In this document: piece after piece, positions 35,491 through 44,343 of the stretch
How positions within the stretch are numbered: the first letter of the stretch is position 1
Layout of the letters: each line of letters opens with the position of its first letter
From: Betaproteobacteria bacterium
GTDB taxonomy: Bacteria; Pseudomonadota; Gammaproteobacteria; Burkholderiales; Burkholderiaceae_C
Length of the DNA: 64,000 nucleotides
Assembly (NCBI GenBank): GCA_016704535.1
Contig: JADIZZ010000002.1
Span: 558,001-622,000, forward strand
Reading direction: 5' to 3'
Position numbers and translations under genes: made by a program
The notes under the pieces: generated by a model
What the model was told of the DNA's origin: nothing
Seen by the model: the letters and a program-made list of their open reading frames with translations, nothing else
Databases searched by the model: none

Positions 35491-38178
35491 GTGAAGTCGG
35501 GCACGCGGGGGGCGCTCCTTGGCGTCCTGGCGGGCTGGGCGCTGGTCTGCATGGGGGCCGCTGGCGGTGCCGGGCCGGCGCCTGTAATGTCCGCCGCCCC
35601 GTACTTGCAGTTGCACCGGCCTTCACCCGACTGGCGCGACCAGGTGCTGTACTTCGTGATGACCGATCGCTTCGCCGACGGCGACCCGCGCAACAACGAC
35701 CAGGGTGCAGGCGAGTACCGGCCCGGCGACAACGGTCGTTACCAGGGCGGCGACCTCGCGGGGTTGGTGCAGCGCTTGGACTACATCCGCGGCCTGGGTG
35801 TCACCGGGCTGTGGATCACGCCGCCGGTGGCCAACCAGTGGCTCGACCGGTCGGGCGTCACCGCCGGCTACCACGGCTACTGGGCCAGCCACTTCATGCA
35901 GGTCGACCCGCACCTGGGCAGCCTGGACGATTACCGCCGCCTCTCCGACGCGCTGCACCGCCGCGGCATGACGCTGGTGCAGGACATCGTGGTCAACCAT
36001 ACAGGCAACTACTTCGGCTACGGCCCCGACTGGACGGCTGCCGACCCCGCGAGCGGCTACCAGCCCTACACGTCCACGCCGCCGGGGGCGCGGCCGGCGC
36101 AGCCGCCCTTCGACTTGAACGACCCGCGTGACCCCGCGGCGCGGCAGGCCAGCGTCTACCACTGGACGCCCGACGTGCGCGACTACAACGACCCCTTGCA
36201 GGAAGAGCGGTTCCAGATGAGCGGGCTGGACGACCTGAACACCGAGAACCCCGCGGTGCGCCGCGCGCTGCGCCACAGCTACGGCCACTGGATACGCGAG
36301 GTGGGCGTGGACGCCTTTCGCGTCGACACCGCCTTCTACGTGGCGCCGGGCTACTTCGACGACTTCCTGCGCGCGAAGGACAGGCAGGCGCCGGGCGTGC
36401 TGGAGGTGGCGCGGCGCACCGGACGACAACGCTTCCATGTCTTCGGCGAAGGCTTCGGCATCGACCGCCCGGGCGAAGACACCCAGGCGCGAAAGATCGA
36501 GAGCTACATGCGAGGGCCGCGCGGCGAACCGCTGTTGCCGGGCATGTTGAACTTTCCGCTCTACGGCGCGCTGGGCGACGCCTTCGCGCGTGGCCGGCCG
36601 CCGGCGGAACTGGGCGATCGCATCACACGCATGATGCGGGTGCACCGCAATCCGCACCTGATGCCGAGCTTCGTCGACAACCACGACGTCGATCGCTTTC
36701 TCGCTGGCGGCAGCGCAGCGGGCCTGAGACAGGCGCTGCTGGCATTGATGACGCTGCCAGGCATTCCCGTCATCTACTACGGCACCGAGCAGGGGTTCAC
36801 TGTGCAACGCGCGGCCATGTTCGCCGCCGGCGTGGGCTCGGGTGGGCGCGACCGTTACGACACGCAGGCGCCGATGTACCGCGCCATCGCCGAACTGACG
36901 GCGCTGCGCGGGGCGCACCGCGTGCTTTCGCGTGGCATACCCACGGTACTGCAGGGCAACGCAGCGCGGCCCGGCGCGCTAGGCTGGCGCATGGACCGTC
37001 GCGCCGGGCGCGCCGGGGTGGGTTCGGCCCTTGTCGTCTTCAACACCGCCGACGGCGACAGCCTCCTGCCGGGGCTGGACACCGGCTTGGCGCCGGGCAC
37101 GGTGCTGCGGGGCGTGTATGGCCTGCACGGGCTGCCGTCCGATCAGGTCGTGGGCGCGGGTGGCCGCCTGACGATGCCTCTACGCGCCCGCAGCGGCCAG
37201 GTTTGGGTGGCCACGTCGCGGCGTGCCATGCCGGAAGGGGCTTTCGGACGGGTGACCCTGGACGGGACAACACCAGCGCGTGTGGCAGGCCAGGGTGCAT
37301 CGGGGCCCGGTGTCGAGCGGCACCAAGGCGACTTCACGATCGCCGGCACGGCCACGGGCGGTGGAACGCTGCAGGTCGTCGTCGACGGCGATCTGGCGCA
37401 GGCGCTCACCGTGACGCCGGATGCCGACGGCCGCTGGCAGGCGCGTGTGGACACGTCGGGCATGGTCGACCCCGAGACCCGCCACACCGTCGTCGCCTGG
37501 GGCCAGGGGCGGGCGGCCTCGGCGGTGCGTCGCTTCCAGGTCGTGCGGCCGTGGTCGACGGTGGTCGAGCGGCCCGACCCGGTCGGCGACGACACCGGGC
37601 GCGACGGCCGCATCACCTACCCCACGGACCCCGGGTGGGGCGCGTCGCGGCAGATGGACCTGCACCACGTGCGGGTCGATACCGCCGGCGGCGCGCTGCG
37701 CCTGGTGCTCACCATGAACCAGATCAGCACCACCTGGAACCCGCCCAACGGCTTCGACCACGTGGCCTTCACCGTCTATATCGAACTGCCGGGGCGCGAC
37801 GACGGGGCCACGGTGATGCCGCTTCAGTACGGCACGCTGCCCGAGGGCATGCGCTGGCATTTGCGGCTGCGCGCCGGCGGGTGGTCGAATGCGCTGCACA
37901 CCCACGTCGGCGCCAGCAACGAGGTGGAAGGCACGCCGGTGACGCCGGGAGCCACGCTGGCCGTGGATCGCTCGGCGCGCACCGTGGGCTTCACCCTGCC
38001 GGCGGCGGCGCTGGGCCGGCTGCCCTCGCTGCGTGGCGCGCGCCTTTTCGTGACGACCTGGGACTACGACGGCGGCTACCGCGCCCTGGGCTCCGTGGCC
38101 GGCCCTCACAGCATGGGGGGCGGCGCGACCGACGGCCTGCGCGTGATGGATCACAGCGGCGTGATCACCCTGCCCTGA
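35491..38178 (+). CDS. Secreted GH13 alpha-amylase with glucodextranase-like C-terminal module
   Basis: 895-residue exported amylase. Signal peptide, a GH13 barrel (about residues 45-460) with QGGDLAGLVQRLDYIRGLGV, DIVVNHTGNY, nucleophile D279 (DAFRVDTAF), acid/base E320 (VFGEGFGI) and D399 (FVDNHDVDR), then linker and beta modules. The last about 220 residues (from DPVGDDTGRDGRITYPTD) resemble the C-terminal binding module of glucodextranases. Two GTG starts compete: 35467, directly abutting the operator, and 35491, which gives a shorter, better signal peptide; I chose 35491. Both lack a clear ribosome site. It is divergent from the TonB receptor gene and convergent with a small minus-strand gene. 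Confidence 0.88.
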   Translation: MKSGTRGALLGVLAGWALVCMGAAGGAGPAPVMSAAPYLQLHRPSPDWRDQVLYFVMTDRFADGDPRNNDQGAGEYRPGDNGRYQGGDLAGLVQRLDYIRGLGVTGLWITPPVANQWLDRSGVTAGYHGYWASHFMQVDPHLGSLDDYRRLSDALHRRGMTLVQDIVVNHTGNYFGYGPDWTAADPASGYQPYTSTPPGARPAQPPFDLNDPRDPAARQASVYHWTPDVRDYNDPLQEERFQMSGLDDLNTENPAVRRALRHSYGHWIREVGVDAFRVDTAFYVAPGYFDDFLRAKDRQAPGVLEVARRTGRQRFHVFGEGFGIDRPGEDTQARKIESYMRGPRGEPLLPGMLNFPLYGALGDAFARGRPPAELGDRITRMMRVHRNPHLMPSFVDNHDVDRFLAGGSAAGLRQALLALMTLPGIPVIYYGTEQGFTVQRAAMFAAGVGSGGRDRYDTQAPMYRAIAELTALRGAHRVLSRGIPTVLQGNAARPGALGWRMDRRAGRAGVGSALVVFNTADGDSLLPGLDTGLAPGTVLRGVYGLHGLPSDQVVGAGGRLTMPLRARSGQVWVATSRRAMPEGAFGRVTLDGTTPARVAGQGASGPGVERHQGDFTIAGTATGGGTLQVVVDGDLAQALTVTPDADGRWQARVDTSGMVDPETRHTVVAWGQGRAASAVRRFQVVRPWSTVVERPDPVGDDTGRDGRITYPTDPGWGASRQMDLHHVRVDTAGGALRLVLTMNQISTTWNPPNGFDHVAFTVYIELPGRDDGATVMPLQYGTLPEGMRWHLRLRAGGWSNALHTHVGASNEVEGTPVTPGATLAVDRSARTVGFTLPAAALGRLPSLRGARLFVTTWDYDGGYRALGSVAGPHSMGGGATDGLRVMDHSGVITLP

Positions 38179-38208
38179 GCGGGCGCCGGGAATGCAGCGC
38201 CCAGCAAA

Positions 38209-38236
38209 AAGGGCAGGCGTGTCGGCGCCTGCCCTT
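38209..38236. terminator. Bidirectional hairpin terminator after the GH13 gene
   Basis: An 11-bp stem (AAGGGCAGGCG/CGCCTGCCCTT) with a 6-base loop. On the minus strand it is followed by TTTTTGCTGG, so it mainly ends the small minus-strand gene; on the plus strand it is followed only by CTTG. Confidence 0.75.
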
Positions 38237-38257
38237 CTTGCGGTCGAAACAAGAAGA

Positions 38258-38443
38258 TTACTTCTTGGCTTCTTCCTTCTTGGCGGCCGGCTTGGCTTCT
38301 TCCTTCTTGGCTTCGGCCTTCTTGGCGGCGCTGGCGGCCGGCTTGGCGGCGTCAGCCTTCATCGGGGCGGCGCCGGCGTGCGAAGCGGCGTTGGCGGCGA
38401 AAGCGAAGGCCAGCAGGCTCAGGGCGGTCAGGAACTTGGTCAT
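38258..38443 (-). CDS. Small secreted Lys/Ala/Glu-rich protein
   Basis: 61-residue protein: a signal peptide (MTKFLTALSLLAFAFAANA), then a mature part almost solely of Ala, Lys, Glu and Pro with near-repeats (KKEEAKPAAKKEEAKK). No family function is known to me. It has a good start (ATG 38443 with GAGAGA upstream) and a strong terminator. The composition resembles small periplasmic proteins seen in other Burkholderiales. Confidence 0.7.
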   Translation of the reverse strand: MTKFLTALSLLAFAFAANAASHAGAAPMKADAAKPAASAAKKAEAKKEEAKPAAKKEEAKK

Positions 38444-38707
38444 GGTGTCTCTCTCGTAGGAGGATTGGTGGAACATGGAAACGTGAATCCGGCGCCCCGG
38501 ACCATCCGGTTCACCGCACAACCGGTATGTCAGGCGGAAACCGCCCAGACCCACTGGCTCGATCCTCAACGTGCGTCGTGGCCGGTCGGTTGACAGGTGC
38601 TGCCTGAGCTCCGGTGGCTCGTCTGTGCGGCAGCAGACACCGCGACCTCCAGGGCCGCAGTCGGTGGCGGGAGCGCTGTTGGGCGCGTCCCCGCTACCAT
38701 CCGCGCC
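38444..38707. other. Intergenic region, no gene recognised
   Basis: 264 bases between the divergent small-protein gene and the TPR gene. A GCTACCAT stretch at 38692-38699 could be a -10 region for the TPR gene. Nothing else stands out. Confidence 0.3.
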
Positions 38708-39901
38708 GTGTTGCTGACTCCCCCCCTAACCCTCGCCAGCGTTTACCTGGTGATCATTTTGTCTGGCCTCAGTGCCACTCACGCCGCTCCGCGCACACCC
38801 GGTAGCGACGCCGAGGTGCTGGCCACCGTGCCTGCCCGGCTGAGCGACCCCCGCGGGCGCGAAATGGCTGCGCTGCGCGCCGCCTGGCGGGCGCAACCGA
38901 AGGATGAGCGGGTTGCGGTGGCGCTGGCGCAACACTATTTCGAGCAGGTCGCGGCCGAGGGCGACCCGCGCTACATCGGTTACGCCCAGGCCGTGTTGCA
39001 GCCCTGGTGGACGCTGGCGCAGCCACCCGTGGCAGTGCGCGTGCTGCGCGCCAAGCTGAAGCAGTTCGACCACCAGTTCGACGCGGCCTTGGCCGACCTG
39101 GACGCCGCGCTGGCGGCGCAGCCTACGCTCGCCGACGCCTGGGCCTGGCGCGTCGCGATCTTGATGGTGAGCGCTCGCTACGACGAAGCGCGAGCCAGCT
39201 GTGAACGTTTGGTGCCGTTGGCGCCGCCGCTGCTGGGCGCGGGCTGCCGGGCGCAGGTGGCGGCCGTGACCGGCAGCGCCGCGTCGGCCGCCGCGGCGCT
39301 GCGGGCGGCGCTGCAAGACCACTCGGCCGCCCCGGCCGAAGAGAAGTTGTGGGTGCTGACCCGCCTGGCGGAAACCGAGGAAAGGCGCGGCGCCCACGCC
39401 GCCGCCGAGGCCGCCTTCCGCGATGCGCTGGCCTTGGGCGTGCCCGACGTCTACCTGCAGGCCGCCTACGCCGACTTCCTGCTCGACCGCGGCCGCCCCT
39501 CCGAAGTGATGGCGCTGCTGCAGGACGCGGCCCGCGCCGACGTGCTGCTGCTGCGCCTGGCACTGTCGGCACGCTTGGCCGGTGACGCGCGCGCTCCGCG
39601 GCTGGCTGACGAACTGGCGGCACGTTTCGCGGCGGCGCGCCAGCGCGGCGACAGTACGCACGAGAAAGAGGAATCGCGCTTCCTGCTCGCACTGCGGGGC
39701 GATACGGCGCGGGCGCTGGTGCTGGCGCAGCAGAACTGGGCCGTGCAACGGGAGCCGGCCGACGCCCGCGTGCTGCTGGAAGCCGCGCTGGCTGCGCGCG
39801 ACCCGGCTGCCGCGGCGCCCGTGCTGGCGTGGATGGCGGCGTCGCGCATCGAGAGCGTGACCTTGCACGCAATGGCCGCGCGTTTGAAGGCAGGGTCCTG
39901 A
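38708..39901 (+). CDS. Exported tetratricopeptide-repeat protein
   Basis: About 397 residues from GTG 38708, with a signal peptide (VLLTPPLTLASVYLVIILSGLSATHA) followed by repeated amphipathic helix pairs of TPR type (for instance HQFDAALADLDAALAAQPTLADAWAWR and RRGAHAAAEAAFRDALALGVPDVYLQAAYADFLL). Such proteins are scaffolds. The reading frame extends upstream to 38597, but that part is not signal-like, so GTG 38708 was preferred. Its stop codon (TGA at 39899-39901) is within a few bases of the start of the HupE-like gene, so they are co-expressed. Confidence 0.7.
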   Translation: MLLTPPLTLASVYLVIILSGLSATHAAPRTPGSDAEVLATVPARLSDPRGREMAALRAAWRAQPKDERVAVALAQHYFEQVAAEGDPRYIGYAQAVLQPWWTLAQPPVAVRVLRAKLKQFDHQFDAALADLDAALAAQPTLADAWAWRVAILMVSARYDEARASCERLVPLAPPLLGAGCRAQVAAVTGSAASAAAALRAALQDHSAAPAEEKLWVLTRLAETEERRGAHAAAEAAFRDALALGVPDVYLQAAYADFLLDRGRPSEVMALLQDAARADVLLLRLALSARLAGDARAPRLADELAARFAAARQRGDSTHEKEESRFLLALRGDTARALVLAQQNWAVQREPADARVLLEAALAARDPAAAAPVLAWMAASRIESVTLHAMAARLKAGS

Positions 39902-39903
39902 CC

Positions 39904-41064
39904 TTGCTGCGCGCCTGCATCGTCGCGTGGCTGCTGTGCCTGGCCGCCAGCGCCTGGGCGCACAAGCCGTCCGACAGCTACCTCGCCGTCACCGTGAACG
40001 GCCCGCAGATCAGCGGCCAGTGGGACATCGCGCTGCGCGACCTCGACTTCGCGATCGGCCTGGACGCCGACGGCGACGGCAACATCACCTGGGGCGAGGT
40101 TCGCAGCCGCCACACCGACATTGCCGCTTACGCCGCCGCACGCCTGTCGCTGCAGGCCGACGGCCGCGGCTGCACGTTGTCCGTGGGTGCGCAGCAGGTC
40201 GACGAACACACCGACGGCGCCTACACCGTGCTGCCGCTGGCCTGGTCCTGTGGCGGCAGCGCCACCGCGCCGCAGGCGCTGGAACTGCAATACGGGCTGT
40301 TTGCCGACCTCGACCCGCAGCACCGCGGTCTGCTCAAGCTGACGGCGCAGGGGGCCACGCGTACCGCAGTGCTCGGCCCGGAGGCGCCCCGCCAGCGCTT
40401 CGACCTGCAAACCGAGGTCGACCGCCTGCAGACGCTGCAGGACTACGGGCGCGAAGGTGTCTGGCACATCTGGATCGGCTTCGACCACATCCTCTTCCTG
40501 CTGGCGCTGCTCTTGCCTGCGGTGGGTGTCTGGACGGCGCGCGCTGGCGACCCCCGAGCGCCGCACCAGTGGCAGCCTGTGCCGCAGTTCCGCACCGCCT
40601 TCTGGGACGTGCTGCGCATCGTCACCGCGTTCACGCTGGCGCATTCGATCACGCTGTCTCTGGCGGCGCTGGGGCTGATCTCGCTGCCGTCGCGGTTGGT
40701 GGAGTCGGCGATCGCGGCCAGCGTGGTGCTCGCGGCGCTGAACAACCTGCGACCGGTGTTCGAGGGGCGGCGCTGGATCGTCGCCTTTGCCTTCGGTCTC
40801 GTGCACGGCTTCGGCTTTGCCAGCGTGCTGGCCGACCTGGGCCTGCCGCAAGGCGCGCTGGCGCTGGCGCTGCTGGGCTTCAACGTCGGTGTCGAGGCGG
40901 GCCAGCTGGCCATCGTGGCCATCTTCCTTCCACTGGCCTACGCGTTGCGGCGCAGCGCCTTCTACCGTCGGGCAGTGCTTACGGGCGGCTCGGCGCTCAT
41001 CGCCCTGCTGGCCGCGCTGTGGTTGGTGGAGCGCGCCTTCGACCTGAAGTTGCTGCCGGTCTGA
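39904..41064 (+). CDS. HupE/UreJ-like membrane protein with EF-hand
   Basis: About 386-residue protein with a signal peptide (residues 1-19, ending SAWA), an extracytoplasmic domain of about 180 residues and six or seven C-terminal membrane helices of the HupE/UreJ type (HIWIGFDHILFLLALLLPA, TLAHSITLSLAALGL, GLVHGFGFASVLADLGLP). His-rich helices of this family are linked to nickel or cobalt transport, but that is not shown here. The outer domain carries a perfect 12-residue EF-hand loop (D54-A-D56-G-D58-G-N60-I-T-W-G-E65). No ATG fits; I used TTG 39904, with CTG 39898 (overlapping the upstream stop) as the alternative. Confidence 0.78.
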   Translation: MLRACIVAWLLCLAASAWAHKPSDSYLAVTVNGPQISGQWDIALRDLDFAIGLDADGDGNITWGEVRSRHTDIAAYAAARLSLQADGRGCTLSVGAQQVDEHTDGAYTVLPLAWSCGGSATAPQALELQYGLFADLDPQHRGLLKLTAQGATRTAVLGPEAPRQRFDLQTEVDRLQTLQDYGREGVWHIWIGFDHILFLLALLLPAVGVWTARAGDPRAPHQWQPVPQFRTAFWDVLRIVTAFTLAHSITLSLAALGLISLPSRLVESAIAASVVLAALNNLRPVFEGRRWIVAFAFGLVHGFGFASVLADLGLPQGALALALLGFNVGVEAGQLAIVAIFLPLAYALRRSAFYRRAVLTGGSALIALLAALWLVERAFDLKLLPV

Positions 41065-41080
41065 GTTCGCGGCCGCGTGC

Positions 41081-42127
41081 TCAGCGGCCTTGCTGGTCCA
41101 GCGCCTGCGCGGCGCCGTTCAGCGCGGCCAGGGTGTCGGTGATGAGCAGTGTGGGTATGGCCTGCAGGTAGGTCTGGAAGCGACCTTTGGCCTCGAAGCG
41201 CTGCCGGAAAGGCGACGCGAAAAAGTGCTCGCCCAGGCGCGGCACGATGCCGCCGCCGATGTAGATGCCGCCGCGGGCGCCCAGCACCAACGCCACGTTG
41301 CCGGCGAAGCTGCCGAGCAGCGCGCAGAAGGCGTCGAGTGTGCGGCTGCACACCACATCGGTGCCGGCCAGGCCCAGCTCGACGATGTGTTCGGCTGCCA
41401 GCGCCTGCGGTGCCGCGCCCAGCACGGCGGCCACGCCGTGATGCAGCACCGGCAGTCCGATGCCCGAGAGCAGGCGCTCGGCCGAGACATGCGGATGCTC
41501 GCGCCGCACGGCGGCCAGCAGCGCGGCGTCGAAGTCGTCGGCGGCCGACAGGCTGGCGTGCCCGCCTTCACCCGGCACTGCCACCCAGCCGTGCCCGGAC
41601 GGCACGAGCCCGGCCACGCCCAACCCGGTGCCCGGGCCGATGACGGCCAACGTGGCGCGCGGCGGCGGCGCGGCGGCGGCGCCGGTCCAGGCACGCAGTT
41701 GCGCGGACGACAGGCGGGGCAGCGACAGCGCCAGCGCCTCGAAGTCGTTGAGGATCAGCAGTTCGTCCAGTCCCAGCGCTGCCTGCGTGACGGCGCGCGA
41801 GAAGGACCAGCCGCTGTTCGTGAAGGCGATGCGGTCGTTGCCCACTGCGGTGGCCACCGCAAAGGCGCCGGCGCGCGGTGGGCGCCAGGCCGGCCCCAGC
41901 GTGCGAGCCAGGCCGGCCAGGTACCCGGCCGCAGCTTCGGCCGGGCCTGGGTGGCCGGAGGCAGGCAAGGTGGCGACGTGGCTGACGATGTCTTGCCCTT
42001 CGTCCAACCAGCCGAAGCGTGCGTTGGTGCCACCGATGTCGGCCAGCAGCCAGGGACGCGCGGGGCCGGTGTCGGCTGGCGCTGCGGCCTGCAGGGACAT
42101 CGGATTCGGGGCTTCGGGCGAGGACAT
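41081..42127 (-). CDS. glk: Glucokinase
   Basis: 348-residue cytoplasmic enzyme that phosphorylates glucose with ATP to glucose 6-phosphate. The phosphate motif DIGGTN is at 30-35, the catalytic dyad N127-D128 (ILNDFEAL), GPGTGLGVA follows, and the glucose-binding EGGH is at 187-190. The N terminus carries about 25 extra residues before the family start; a downstream ATG at residue 10 is an alternative. It is divergent from a second glucokinase gene fused to a HexR regulator, with a HexR-type palindrome 66 bases upstream of its start. Confidence 0.93.
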   Translation of the reverse strand: MSSPEAPNPMSLQAAAPADTGPARPWLLADIGGTNARFGWLDEGQDIVSHVATLPASGHPGPAEAAAGYLAGLARTLGPAWRPPRAGAFAVATAVGNDRIAFTNSGWSFSRAVTQAALGLDELLILNDFEALALSLPRLSSAQLRAWTGAAAAPPPRATLAVIGPGTGLGVAGLVPSGHGWVAVPGEGGHASLSAADDFDAALLAAVRREHPHVSAERLLSGIGLPVLHHGVAAVLGAAPQALAAEHIVELGLAGTDVVCSRTLDAFCALLGSFAGNVALVLGARGGIYIGGGIVPRLGEHFFASPFRQRFEAKGRFQTYLQAIPTLLITDTLAALNGAAQALDQQGR

Positions 42128-42192
42128 GTCGGGCGTGGTTCTTCAGTCGGGCGCGCGCCAAGTCGGCCGCAAGCTGCAAACGAGGGCGGGAC

Positions 42193-42207
42193 GGTAGCAA
42201 AACTACA
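42193..42207. promoter_or_regulatory. HexR-type operator (glk side)
   Basis: GGTAG-CAAAA-CTACA, one mismatch in the left arm to TGTAG-N5-CTACA. It lies 65 bases upstream of the glk start. Confidence 0.7.
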
Positions 42208-42281
42208 GACCGTGAACAAGGGCCCGTCAGCCCGACGGTGCACTGGAACTTCGACCGGTCTCGCCATACCCCGGGATAACC

Positions 42282-42296
42282 TGTAGTCAAGCTACA
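42282..42296. promoter_or_regulatory. HexR-type operator, perfect copy (glk-hexR side)
   Basis: TGTAG-TCAAG-CTACA, perfect 5-bp arms, 82 bases upstream of the glk-hexR start. This suggests the regulator controls its own gene. Confidence 0.75.
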
Positions 42297-42378
42297 GAAC
42301 ACCGCTCACGTCGTATGCTGGCGGTGCACGTCACCTTCCTGGTGTGCAACCGCACCCCTGTCCCGCCCCCATCCGCCC

Positions 42379-44307
42379 ATGACGCCACTCACCAGCCCGC
42401 GCCTGCTTGCCGATGTCGGCGGCACTTACGCCCGCTTCACGCTCGAAACGGCGGACGGCGTGTTCGAGCACGCGGCCTCGCTGCGCTGCGCCGAGCATGC
42501 CGACTTTCACGCTGCCGTCACCGCCTACCTGGGTGCGCTGCCAACCGGACTGGCGCAGACGGTGGAGCACGCCGCTGTCGCCATCGCCAATCCGGTGGAA
42601 GGCGATGAAGTGCGCATGACGAACTACCACTGGCAGTTCAGCATCGAGCAGATGCGCCAGCGACTGGGCCTGGCGACGCTGGTGGTGGTCAACGACTTCA
42701 CCGCGCTGGCGCTGGCGCTGCCGCGGCTGGCCCCTTCGCAGCGCCGCCAGGTGGGCGGCGGCACGGCGCGCGAGAACAGCGTCATTGGCGTGCTGGGCGC
42801 CGGCACGGGCTTGGGCGTGAGCGGCCTGATCCCGCTGGTGGGCCTGGACGGAGGCTACGTGGCGCTGGGCACGGAGGGCGGCCACACCAGCTTCGCCCCA
42901 CGCGACGAGCGGGAAATCGCCATCCTGCGCTACGGCCTGCAGCAGTTTCCGCACCTGTCCTTCGAGCGTCTGCTTTCCGGGCGCGGGCTGGAACTGATCT
43001 ACCGGGCGCTGTGCCAACACCACGGCGTGGCCGCCGAAGCGCTGGCGGCGCCCGAAATCACCCGCCGTGCGCTCGAGGACAGCGACGCCATCTGCACCGA
43101 GACGCTGCAGGCCTTCTGCAACGTGCTCGGCACCACGGCCAGCAACCTGGCGGTGACGCTGGGCGCCCTGGGCGGCATCTACATTGGCGGCGGCATCGTG
43201 CCGCGGCTGGGCGAGTGGTTCGACCGCTCGGGCTTCCGCGCCCGCTTCGAGGACAAGGGCCGCTTCAGCGACTACTGCAAGGCCATCCCCACCTACGTCG
43301 TGACGGCCGAGCACGCCACCTTCAATGGCGCCTCGGCAATCCTGGCGGCGCAGCTGCGCAAGCTGCTGGCCGATCAGGGCTCGGCACTGTTGTCGCAGAT
43401 CCAGCGCGCCCGCGACAGCCTGTCGCCGGCCGAGAAGCGCGTGGCCGACCGCGTGTTGGCGCACCCGCGCTCAGCGCTGTCCGATCCCATCGCCGACATC
43501 GCGAAAGCGGCTCAGGTCAGCCAGCCCACTGTCATCCGCTTCTGTCGCAGCCTGGGTTGCGAGGGGCTGTCCGACTTCAAGCTTCGGCTGGCCTCGGGGC
43601 TGTCGGGAACGGTGCCGCTGACGCACACGCAGGTCACGGGCTCGGATTCGGTGCTGGAGCTCGGGGTCAAGGTGCTGGGCAACACGGCCAGCGCCATCCT
43701 GCAGGTGCGCGACCAGCTCAATCGCGACACGCTGGTGCGCGCCATCGACCTGCTGGCCGCGGCGCAGCGGCTGGACTTCTTCGCCGTCGGCCACTACCGC
43801 GTGGTGGCCGACGACGCGCAGTTCAAGTTCCTTCGCTTCGGGCTGCCCAGTGGCAGCTACACCGAGCCGCGCCTGCAGCAGCTGGCCGCGCACGTGCTGC
43901 AGCCTTCCGACGTGGTGGTCATCATCAGCAGCAGCGGTCGTGTCGAAGACCTGCTGCGTGTGTGCGATGCGGCCCACGAACGCGGCGCCGCGGTGGTGGC
44001 CATCACCGCCAGCCATTCACCGCTGGCCAAGCGCGCCGACGTGGCGTTGATCGTCGACCATGTTGAAGACGTGGCCACGCACCTGCCCATGGTCAGCCGC
44101 ATCCTGCACCTGCTGGTGATCGACATCCTGGCCGTGGGCGTGGCGATGAAGCGCGGCGCCGAGAGCGTGGCTGTCTTGCCGGCCGACACTGTGGCCGGGC
44201 TGGACGAGGCGCAGCAGCGTGCGGCACCTGTGCCCGCGACACGGCGCGCCGGGCCGGGCATCAGCGCGGCGGGCACTCTGGCACACCTGACTTCGCACAG
44301 CCGCTGA
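42379..44307 (+). CDS. Bifunctional glucokinase / HexR-type (RpiR family) transcriptional regulator
   Basis: 642-residue fusion. Residues 1-330 are a glucokinase domain with DVGGTYARF (12-20), N105-D106 (VVNDFTAL) and the glucose-binding EGGH (166-169). Residues about 335-405 form an RpiR-type helix-turn-helix (LSPAEKRVADRVLAHP ... SQPTVIRFCRSLGCEGLSDFK), and about 450-590 a SIS sugar-phosphate-binding domain (DVVVIISSSGRVEDLLRVCD). This fusion is known in Burkholderiales as the bifunctional transcriptional regulator/glucokinase. HexR-type proteins repress or activate sugar genes and respond to sugar phosphates such as KDPG. Its phosphate motif is GGTY where most glucokinases have GGTN, so its kinase activity deserves doubt. 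Confidence 0.93.
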   Translation: MTPLTSPRLLADVGGTYARFTLETADGVFEHAASLRCAEHADFHAAVTAYLGALPTGLAQTVEHAAVAIANPVEGDEVRMTNYHWQFSIEQMRQRLGLATLVVVNDFTALALALPRLAPSQRRQVGGGTARENSVIGVLGAGTGLGVSGLIPLVGLDGGYVALGTEGGHTSFAPRDEREIAILRYGLQQFPHLSFERLLSGRGLELIYRALCQHHGVAAEALAAPEITRRALEDSDAICTETLQAFCNVLGTTASNLAVTLGALGGIYIGGGIVPRLGEWFDRSGFRARFEDKGRFSDYCKAIPTYVVTAEHATFNGASAILAAQLRKLLADQGSALLSQIQRARDSLSPAEKRVADRVLAHPRSALSDPIADIAKAAQVSQPTVIRFCRSLGCEGLSDFKLRLASGLSGTVPLTHTQVTGSDSVLELGVKVLGNTASAILQVRDQLNRDTLVRAIDLLAAAQRLDFFAVGHYRVVADDAQFKFLRFGLPSGSYTEPRLQQLAAHVLQPSDVVVIISSSGRVEDLLRVCDAAHERGAAVVAITASHSPLAKRADVALIVDHVEDVATHLPMVSRILHLLVIDILAVGVAMKRGAESVAVLPADTVAGLDEAQQRAAPVPATRRAGPGISAAGTLAHLTSHSR

Positions 44308-44326
44308 ACTCGGGGTGACGCGCGCC

Positions 44327-44332
44327 TAAAAT
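44327..44332 (+). promoter_or_regulatory. -10 box of the metH promoter
   Basis: TAAAAT, 12 bases before the riboswitch begins, so the transcript would start near 44339. A CTGAAC at 44304-44309 is a weak -35 candidate with 17-base spacing. Confidence 0.55.
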
Positions 44333-44343
44333 GCGCGCTTCGC

